Assembly: GCA_036571765.1 (NCBI GenBank)
Contig: BROE01000009.1
Location: 7,100,426-7,164,425, forward strand
Direction: 5' to 3'
Length of the DNA stretch: 64,000 bases
Source: Plecoglossus altivelis
Lineage: Eukaryota > Chordata > Actinopteri > Osmeriformes > Plecoglossidae
Part shown: positions 55,842 to 64,000 of the stretch, piece after piece
Layout of the letters: each line of letters starts with the position of its first letter
How positions within the stretch are numbered: the stretch's first letter is position 1
Notes under the pieces: model-generated
What the model saw: the letters and a program-made list of their open reading frames with translations, nothing else
Database searches by the model: none
Told to the model about the DNA's origin: nothing
Made by a program: the position numbers and the translations under genes

Positions 55842-57805
55842 GAAATATACAAATATTTATCTTGGACAGGAAGAATGATGCAACTCTTATGAAATACAAG
55901 GCACTTTTTTGTCTTTTTTTGCTTCTGAGATACACAGTTCTCCATAAACAGTCTGGGACAGGATCAGAAAGGGATAAGCTGCTGTGCATATTGAAACCCA
56001 AAGGGACAGTTGGTGAACATTTACATGTCAATAAGATGTCACCTCCACCCTGACCAGCAGCTGCAAGACTTCTCATACCTGATTTTTTTTAAACACCCCA
56101 CATAAGGCAGTTCAACATGCTGAAATGATTATTTACAGCAAACCATAATATTTAAACGAACGGTTAATTTCTGTCTTCATTAGCTCCAGAGCTGATTATG
56201 TCTGGAATCTGTTACCCAGTTTAAATATGTTACATGTGAAATAACCAGCGTGTGTGTGAAGGGGGGAGTTTCCCCCAGTACAGGGCTGACCTCAGCACAC
56301 TGGGGTTGCTCCCACAGTGAGCACTAAGTCAAAGAGAAGGTGTCTTTTTAGAGCTTCAACCATGGCCCTGCGGAGCTTCCTGGAGGTTATTGCTCCAGAC
56401 CCCAGGTGCAGGTGGTTGTCTCATCAGAACAAGGCTGTAGGCAGACCCGGGTCGATCCCTATCAGCAACCCCAATCAAACACTCGGGTGCGCTTGATTAG
56501 TCTCACCCACTAAGATAAAAATGAAGGGATAGTCCCTGAGGTGCCAACTGTGATCCAAATCAAACCGCCTCAATCAATTCTAGGTAATCGAAGTCCGGGA
56601 TAGGCCCAGGTTTGGTCAGGGCCCTGTTCTTATTGGTGGGCTGACACAAACAGCCGGTGTGCTGAGCCCAGAGGGGTGGACAGAGATATGAGGTGATTCT
56701 TGGATGAACACACAAGATAGACCAGATAGACAGCCTGGTTCACCAGAGAGTAGTCTCCACAGCACTGAGCAGAGTCTAGCACAGCATTGGCACTACTTGT
56801 GGCACTGGTTATCTCAGGTTAGACACTGGCTTTTCTAACCTCAGACCACATCCACAATACTCTGATTCATTCATATTCAAGGATATCTAAATGACAAAAT
56901 CCCTCATTGTGATTAAATAGTCGTCTCTTCTCGTTCTCTGTGGTGAGAATGAGGGTCTTACAAATACACCCGTATCTAGGCACAATACCCACTTTTCTAT
57001 TATATTTAAAAATCGATGCACAAACACAAATCTAAACAAGAGCATGCCTTCCCAGAGGCCTCTGCCCTGGACACATCCCCTTTTGAAAAACTGGATAAAT
57101 GACATTGGGGGGGTATTAAAAAGCTAACTTTATTAACAAGTCATTTATGCTTTATAATAATAATTAAATAGGCACATTATCTTCCAAAACAACAATTACT
57201 GGAAACGATTAGATACAAAAATAATTACAGGAGGATCCCTACATGTCATGATTTGAAGATGCCGGTTCTAACAATGGGGATGTGAACCCATAACAGGCAC
57301 TGCACCACAGAACCACATCATCCACACCCCTGCTTGGTGAGCGATGGCACAATCAGCACACAAGATCGAAGATCGTACAGCTCAGCTACACACCACAGCA
57401 TAGGGAACAAGATGAGGGACACAGAGAGACAGTTAGGTGATAAAGAGGGAGGGAGGAGGGATGGAGACAGAGACCGTTAGTGAGATTGACAGCAACATCT
57501 GCTATGACACAAGACTCATGAAGATGAGTCATGTGACATGGCGATACTTCCTGTTCAGAGGGCCTGTGAAGCGAGGGGTCTGTGGTGCAGCTAAAGGGAG
57601 GGTGTAGGAGACTGTCTGGGGAACAACACAGTATGGCAGGAGGGTGCTGGTGAGGACCACCTTCTAGGCTAAGTTGGATCTTGTTCACAAGGAGGGTGTG
57701 ACTGTGTGCATGTGTGTGTGTGTGTCTGCTTGTGTGCGTGCACGAGTGATGATGAAGGCTACGATAGTAAGGTTAAAGGCTGTTGGCAAACGTGGAGCTG
57801 GCTCT
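55842..57805 (-). other. snap23: snap23 3' untranslated region, about 1.96 kb
   Basis: From the stop codon to the minus-strand AATAAA. No coding structure. The left third is AT-rich, and a more complex GC-moderate segment lies at 56230-56680. Confidence 0.65.
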
Positions 57806-59763
57806 CTATTTGATGAGTTTGTTGGCTCTCTGGTTGGCCTCATCAATACGAGCTTTGTTCATGTCCGCCTGATAGAGAGAGATCGAGAAACACAAACGAG
57901 AGATCATTCTTTGATTATGGAAGATAGTGATCTGAGCTGCTACTGATGATGAGGAAGATGATGACTATGCTAAAAGCGTCGACAGGGATGAGGACCCACC
58001 TTGTCATTGATGCGGTCGATCTGCTGGTTCTGCTTCTCGATCTCGGTGCCCATGTCCATGGCCATGTTCTTCAGGTTTCCTATGATGCTGCCCACCTGCT
58101 CCAGGTTTTCCTCCATCTCGTCCTCCCGTGCATCGTTGGTTATTCTGAGAGAGAGACAGAGAGAGAGAACAAGGAGATATAGACAAATAGAGCATGAGAG
58201 AGAGTCAGTCAAAGCACACACAACAACTGGCAACAGATCTCTTCAGATACAGTTTGGGTAAGAACAGAAACTATCTGATACAGGATCTTGTCCAGTGTAG
58301 CTGGACTTGGCACCAGTAGAGTAGCCCCAGGCACGCATGCACACACACACACCTCTTGATGTAGGGTCCTGAGGCCATGGCGGACTGTTGCTGCTGAGGG
58401 GCTTTTCCGTTGCCGACCCCCGAGGGCTGCTTGGAGACGACCCCGTCCTCACCCCCCTCTCCTGCAGAGCCGTTGTCACCTCCTATCCCCCAGGTCCGCT
58501 TGTAACGCGAGTCATGCTCGATGGATGTCACCCTGGATGTGGGCCCATCACACACAAAACACACACACACACACAGTGAGTGAGAGCTGGAAATACTTAA
58601 AATTGGAATAGTATGTGCCGAGTATTCCAGGTGGAATGTCCTTTTTCTAGTCTACTATTGCGATTCTAACTTGAACCATGTCTTCTAAAGCCTTACCTGT
58701 CTCCTAGCTCCTAGCCTGTCTCCTATACCCAAGCCTGTCTCCTACCTCCTAGCCTGTCTCCTAAGCCTGTGTTGGTGAGGGTACCTGTCACAGGGGCAGA
58801 CGCAGAGACCGCAGCACTTGGAAAGATCTGTCAGGTTCCTCTCAGCCTGCCTCATGTCCTGGTTGATCTGGTCCATTCCCTGCTCTACCCCCTTCAGTTG
58901 CTCTGAAACCAGGACACACACACACCAGGTCATATAAACACACACACACATACGAGCGCACACAGGTCCTGCCTACAGTCAGGATCATGCCTCACCTCCC
59001 TGCTGATCCAGCATGACAATGGTGTTGACGCCTGTCTGTCTGCTCTGTGGAGGAGAACACAAAACCTTCAGACCCCTTGGACCAAGTTACAGTTCTACTG
59101 GACCTGGTTACAGTCCTACAGCACCATGTTACAGTCCTACTGGACCACGTCACAGTCCTACTGGACCTGGTTACAGTTCTACTGGACCTAGTTCCAGTCG
59201 TACTGGACCTGGTTACAGTCCAACAGGACCACGTCACAGTCCTACTGGACCTGGTTACAGTCCTACTGGACCTAGTTACAGTCCTACTGGACCTAGTTAC
59301 CGCCCTACAGGACCATGTTACAGTCCTACAGGACCATGTTACAGTCCCTACAGGACCACTTTAACATTCTACAGCACTCGGTTCCAGCTCTAAGCCTAAC
59401 CCTATTGGACCAAGTTACAGTTCTATAAAAACCTAGGTTTGAGGGGTGTTAGGGAGGGGAAAACCCCCATATTCTAGTAGAAATCTCACTTGCGGGGTCT
59501 CCTATATGACTCATTACCCCCATTAAGGCTCTTCGATCTGTCAGCCCTGACCAGGACTGTTACTTACCTCCTCAGCCATCTGAAGCATCCGCCTGGTGCT
59601 CTCCAGGGACTGGTGGGACACACACACACAAACACCCAAGTGCACACAGAAAGGTTAGGGTTGCTGGGAGACTGCAGCTTGGAGAGAAGCTCTGCCCAAA
59701 CTTCTACAACCTGGACAGTTCCCACCAGCCCCCCCACACACACAACCACAGTCACACAGCCAC

Positions 59764-59800
<37 letters not shown>

Positions 59801-60916
59801 GAACTGTACGGGACAAAGGCTGATGATTTGTTGTGATTGACCTACACAGGTCAATTCAAATCAACAAAACATCAAAGTGCTTCTAAATCTACTGAGCACT
59901 GAAGCGTATATCTAAAAACTGGCCTACACGATAACCAATCAGATACACGCACGCACTCATGCACAGCCTCTCTCTCTCATTCCAAGTGGCCCTGCTGACA
60001 AGACAAATCCTCATCAGGTGTCATGATGAGCTTACACATGACCACACAACCAGGAAGCCAGTCCCTCACCCGCCACACACAGGATGGAATGCAGTCTGAT
60101 CAGGTGAGAGGAGAAGAGGAGGAGGAAACAGGTGACAGCAGGAGAGGAGTGAAGAGCGAAGAGAGAGAGAGGGAGGACATGACTCTAGATAGAACTTCAA
60201 ATTCAATAAAGCATGTATCCTGTTGTTCTCTACCAGATGTTGCTGTTGGTGTTAAAGAGAAGTTCAAGAAATGAGCAATGAGACAGGCAGGTAGAGACTG
60301 GCAGCTGATGTCAGACAGACAGGGTATTCTGGTGTTAGACAGACAGCTAATGTCAGATAGCTAGCTGATGTCAGACAGACAGGGTATTCTGGTGTTAGAC
60401 AGACAGCAGGTGTCAGACAGCCAAGCTGGACTAGGAGGTTGTTACAGTGAGGTCAGTTTACCCAGAGCCACAGCTGGTAGGGTAAGCAGCGTTAGCAGAG
60501 AGAGCCTGCTGTGTCTGAGGTCCTAACCCCAGCACACACAGGCACCAGGCAGCCAGGAAGCAGGAAGAAACACACAGGAAGGACAATCGTCACGACCAGA
60601 GAGGAAAAAGTGGAGAACGTTAGCGGCACACAATATCATTATTTTTGAAATCGAGGAGGAGATTAAAATCACAAGCACTGTTTCAAAATCACTAGCGGCT
60701 TGTTAGACATTGACTTGTTAGCGGCTAAGCAATGAGGTTCCTCTGAGCCAAGCAGCTGATTGATCTCAGTTTCGACCAATTGAGGGCCGTCAAAAGCACC
60801 TGCCCACCACCAATGGGGAGAGACCTAACAAAGGGTCCCACACAGGCGTCAAACTGTACCTCATCGGTCACTTGGTTGGCCCTCATGGTGATATCTTCCA
60901 CGGACATGTCAGCCAT
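57806..60916 (-). CDS. snap23: SNAP-23 (synaptosome-associated protein 23), t-SNARE
   Basis: Ubiquitous Qbc-SNARE for plasma-membrane exocytosis, pairing with syntaxins and VAMPs. Minus-strand coding exons in transcript order: 60916-60860, 59609-59568, 59044-58996, 58902-58785, 58532-58353, 58144-58000, 57868-57806. They total 654 nt, or 217 residues (human 211). Starts MADMSVEDITMRANQVTDE. The first SNARE helix runs SLESTRRMLQMAEESRQTG to MDQINQDMRQAERNLTDL. The palmitoylated cluster is KCCGLCVCPC. The linker YKRTWGIGGDNG then VVSKQPSGVGNG matches SNAP23. The second SNARE helix is AREDEMEENLEQVGSIIGNL through IDEANQRANKLIK, stop TAG at 57808-57806. Neighbouring stard9 supports SNAP23 identity, since the two are adjacent in mammals. 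Confidence 0.95.
58000..58532 (-). CDS. snap23: snap23 linker and second SNARE exons (58532-58353, 58144-58000)
   Basis: The first exon encodes VTSIEHDSRYKRTWGIGG, a Gly/Gln-rich linker with QQQQS, and ASGPYIK, ending AG|GTGTGT. The second encodes R-ITNDAREDEMEENLEQVG, SIIGNLKNMAMDMGTEIEKQ and NQQIDRINDK. ITNDAREDEMEEN is shared almost exactly with mammalian SNAP23 and distinguishes it from SNAP25. Confidence 0.93.
58785..58902 (-). CDS. snap23: snap23 palmitoylation exon
   Basis: Encodes EQLKGVEQGMDQINQDMRQ, AERNLTDLSK and CCGLCVCPCD. Five cysteines in the CCGLCVCPC core provide membrane anchoring by S-acylation, identical in spacing to mammalian SNAP23. The Gln of the ionic zero layer falls in the DQINQD region. 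Phases 1 and 2 agree with the flanking exons. Confidence 0.92.
59083..59420. repeat. 21-bp minisatellite in a snap23 intron
   Basis: Tandem copies of GTTACAGTCCTACTGGACCT plus A or G, about 15 copies with variants (CACGTCACAG, CAACAGGACC, TACAGGACCATG). The period is a multiple of three, so long low-complexity frames are open on both strands. It lies in intron 59045-59567. Confidence 0.93.
59610..60859 (-). other. snap23 intron after the start-codon exon
   Basis: Besides the CA repeat it contains an imperfect repeat of GATGTCAGACAGACAGGGTA then TTCTGGTGTTAGACAGACAG (about 60305-60420). No exon was recognised. Confidence 0.7.
59766..59800. repeat. (CA)n microsatellite
   Basis: About 35 bp of pure CA repeat in snap23 intron 59610-60859. 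Confidence 0.95.
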
Positions 60917-60953
60917 GTTGATGCTGGAGGCTCCTGCGTTTGCACACTGAGGC
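60860..60953 (-). CDS. snap23: snap23 exon with start codon
   Basis: The ATG at 60916-60914 begins MADMSVEDITMRANQVTDE. The exon ends in phase 0 at a GAG|GTAC donor. The acceptor CCCCCAG lies just beyond 60953, so 60917-60953 is 5' UTR and at least one noncoding exon lies further upstream (higher coordinate). A Met four codons in (MSVEDI) is a possible second start. Confidence 0.9.
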
Positions 60954-63900
60954 CTGGGGGAGGAGGAGGAGAAGAGGTCAGGGGTCATGCGTTAAACAGC
61001 AGCAGCTGGGAACTTGACAGTGAGAAACAGCATGGCCAAGAGGTCACACAGAAGCCCAGATGCTTCCGAACCAGAGTGGGAGTACAGATGAGATTAGATA
61101 GGGAGGCAGTTTGAGCGTGTTCATGGCAGAGGTTGTGCTGTACTGTAGTTATACAGAGAGCTTAGCTGAGACATGGAATGCTGCAACTAGAGGCAACCTG
61201 GTGGAAGATATTGAGATTGTAGAGCACTACTGACAGAACATCAAGGTTATAGAACCCACCAACATACTTAAGACAGAATGATATGTTTCGCATCTTTCGT
61301 ACTCTTTTCTCCCTGTTATCCTGGCCCAGAGGTATGTGGAATGTGTTAGTGTACAGGAGAGCAAACCTATCTGCAGACAAAAGGAGCAGCATTTTTGTGA
61401 ACCCAGAGCTGTAGTTCCTGGTCACCAAGGTTGATCCCCATTAGGATTCCCCCAATGTCCTGCCCCCCCATGTCCTGCCCCCCAGCCCTGTCCCCCAGCC
61501 TCAAACCCAGGCTGTCCCCTTAGCCCCTGCCTTCTGCCCAGTCCTGTCCCCTTACCCCCTGCCCAGTCCTATCCCCCTTACCCCCTGCTTTCTACCCAGT
61601 CCTGTTCCCCCCCATACCCTCTGCCCAGTCCTGTCCCACTTACCCCCTGTCTTCTGCCCAGTCCTGTCCCCTTACCCCCTTCCTAGTCCTGTCCCCCTTA
61701 CCCTCTGCCCAGTCCTGTCCCACTTACCCCCTGCCTTCTGCCCAGTACTCAGTTCTATCATAAGCTCTCTGAGCAGCACTAGTCCTATGACAACAGTCCC
61801 CAGCCCCCAGCAATCATATTCACACTGACAGAACAGTGATAAGGAGCTAGTGATAAGAAGAGTCATGAGTGGTGGCAGCACATCAGCTACCTTCCAACCT
61901 TCTTCTCTCAAACCAAGACACCCATCCTATGGACTCTATGTCAGAGAGGGTTCATTAGATGGTGGTCACAACGACAGGTCCAAAGTTTCTGCTGTTGTGT
62001 TGACCAGGCTTTCAGGACAGCTGTCGTCACATGTAAATATGATTGAACACTAACTCAGCAGGACCCAGATGAGCTGTGTAGTAAGTGGCCACATGAAAAG
62101 GAAGTAGCAGTCACCCTTTCACTCTTCTGCAAAACATTTACAGCACGCTACCACATATAGCCTGCTGATTCACAACAAAGGCCAGTTATGAGACACAACG
62201 TACAAATATGTTACTTGTGTCGGATGTTCAGTTCAAAATGGATGCCAAATACATGAGCCCCGCTCATTCTCAGCGGCCAGGGACGGACGTGTGATCGTTT
62301 CAGGATGGTACCACCTCCACCTCATTTTAAAGCCAGGAAAAACAATGCAAAGACTGAGGGAACGTCAAGTCATTTCCTTATCATTCGATTCCTCTGCTAT
62401 TCAAGTGACTTTTTCCTGTTTTCACTTTAACCCTGAACCACAGCTTCCCTTTGACAGACACTTGGCACCACTACTAGTCAGCTGAGCAGTTAGAAAAATT
62501 ACATTGTTGACTTGGCTTTACCCATACTTCAATACCTACTTTCCCAGGCAACAGGCCTCCCCAAAAAAACTAAAAACAAAAAAGGTTGATGATCTGGAAC
62601 ATGCTCGGAAAACATCCATCGTAGGCTATACAAACCAGGAGGAAACCAGTGGTGTGCTCGTGTTCAAAGGCCTTTCGCTGACACGCTGCAGTGTAGGCTA
62701 CTCGCACACAGGATGGGACCTCAACTTCAACAACACACAAGGCTTGCCAGCAACATTTGGTTCACACATGTCTGCTGCTCAAGCACCAAAGTCTCCTGGC
62801 CGGAGTCACTCCACAGGCCTCACACCAGACAACCTCCACACAACCATCACACAACCTCCACACAACCATCACACAACCTCCACACGACCATCACAGCGAC
62901 ACCCAGCCTAGACATATAACGTATGATAACGTTCCCGCATCATCACATCTATGACTCTCTTAGATATTGTTCAGGAGGTTGAAAACACATACCCACTCAT
63001 GTCTCCACAGCAGCAGTTCACTCCAGCAGCCCTGGCTTAGCTATGCCTCTCAAACACTTCCTGATCTTTTCCAAAAACCTGTTTGCCTGGCTCAGGTTTC
63101 ATCAAGTGTGACGCCTCTCTAGCGTCTACCTCTCACTTCAGGTCGTACGTGTGACGTCTCTCTTTGTCTCCATTCTGTCATCAAGTCAAGTCATCCACAC
63201 TTCATTGTGCTCTAACAATATCCAGCCACGCACTATGGCGCCTTTGCACCAGAACTCTGAGGTGTGGTGCGCTAGTATACGGAATCATGATGTTCACCAA
63301 TGAACTATTGAAAGCGCGGTTCTCTGAAGTTTGCGTGTACAAAGAGAGCGAATAAAAAGTAATAGTAGGAGAAAGCATAACAAAGGGAGGACAATGTCAC
63401 TGCTGGGTGGACATTCACATTCACACGTCACAATGTTGCCTAGAAGTTTTAACTGTCACGGGTTCAGTGTCACAGCTCGACATATGTTGGTTGTACCGAT
63501 CAGTTGCTGTCTTGTGACATTACACCTGCTCAGTTAATCATTATTCAATTCGCTTGTTTTATGATATTGGCAGTATATATGTGTGTTGGTCTTCGGCACT
63601 CAACTCCAGGGATTTAAGAAGGCATGAGTGACCCAATGCAGCCAGGTGGGTGACAGGACCAACACCCAACCAGCTAGCCACTGTAGCTAGAACCCTAGCA
63701 GGCTACTTGCTAGCCGAATGGTTCCTTCATATTAAAGCCTAACTTCACATTTCTAACTCCAGCGGACGTCCCATCACATAACTGATTAACAGAAATTATC
63801 AAATTAACTGATTTTTTGGCAATCGAACATCCACACATTCAGCAAACTTGACTTTAAAAAACTTCTTCCTGCCTAGTTAAAAGTTTGTTTCAGGCGCAAA

Positions 63901-64000
63901 GCCTGAGAACGGACACAGCGGAGGATTCAGTTGCAACTTCGCTCACGCTGGTTCCTGATTTGAACGAATGGCGCATTACCAAAACTGTCCTTTCGTTTGG
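60954..64000 (-). other. snap23 5' intron / upstream region
   Basis: Upstream of the start-codon exon. Contains a C-rich tandem repeat (61440-61745), a short 22-24-bp CACAACCTCCACACAACCAT repeat (62825-62890) and otherwise unique sequence. The noncoding first exon and promoter of snap23 should lie here or just beyond. Candidate minus-strand donors near 63945-63955 (GTGAGC) are too weak to call. Confidence 0.5.
61440..61745. repeat. C-rich tandem repeat
   Basis: Imperfect copies of GCCCAGTCCTGTCCCCTTAC then CCCCTGCCTTCT, 20-33 bp each, about 10 copies. Confidence 0.88.

Noticed and set aside
62504..62911. 135-codon frame upstream of snap23
   Set aside because: Ends in a Thr-His repeat derived from a 22-24-bp tandem repeat, and is on the opposite strand to snap23 with no splice or promoter evidence.

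Overview
The window is vertebrate nuclear DNA, almost certainly from a teleost fish. It has large multi-exon genes with GT-AG introns, abundant CT/GA, TG/CA and AT microsatellites, minisatellites, and tRNA-derived SINE sequence of a kind common in fish. The species cannot be determined from the sequence alone. No prokaryotic, viral, CRISPR or operon-like structure was seen.

Three protein-coding genes fill the window. (1) Positions 1-25.6 kb, plus strand: stard9, a giant kinesin. Its first motor-domain exons lie upstream of the window. 29 exons from the P-loop exon (5152) to the stop codon (24062) can be chained with consistent reading phase into 3594 residues: motor, neck, FHA domain, a 7.1-kb single exon of mostly disordered sequence, and a C-terminal START lipid-binding domain. 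(2) Positions 26-55.7 kb, plus strand: an erythroid/muscle-type beta-spectrin (sptb or a co-ortholog). 36 coding exons give 2357 residues: two calponin-homology domains, 17 spectrin-type repeats and a PH domain. A second, alternative first exon lies in intron 1. (3) Positions 55.8-64 kb, minus strand: snap23, a t-SNARE of 217 residues in 7 coding exons, with its 5' untranslated exon(s) upstream. sptb and snap23 converge tail to tail, with opposing poly(A) signals about 100 bp apart.

The genes do not form a pathway. They are a syntenic block: STARD9 and SNAP23 are also neighbours in mammals, while beta-spectrin lies between them here. The window contains no wholly new system. Its interest is in gene architecture: (a) an alternative beta-spectrin N-terminus spliced in exactly the phase of the short mammalian SPTBN1 isoform; (b) two minisatellites that have amplified functional splice sites, a 5' donor in sptb intron 1 and a 3' acceptor in stard9; (c) two GC-AG introns supported by reading phase; (d) splice acceptors whose pyrimidine tract is replaced by (TG)n or G10; (e) a weak donor exactly where mammalian SPTB switches between its erythroid and muscle C-termini; (f) a decayed 28-bp tandem array. 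Exon boundaries were placed by hand from splice consensus, phase continuity and recalled family similarity; no alignment program was run.
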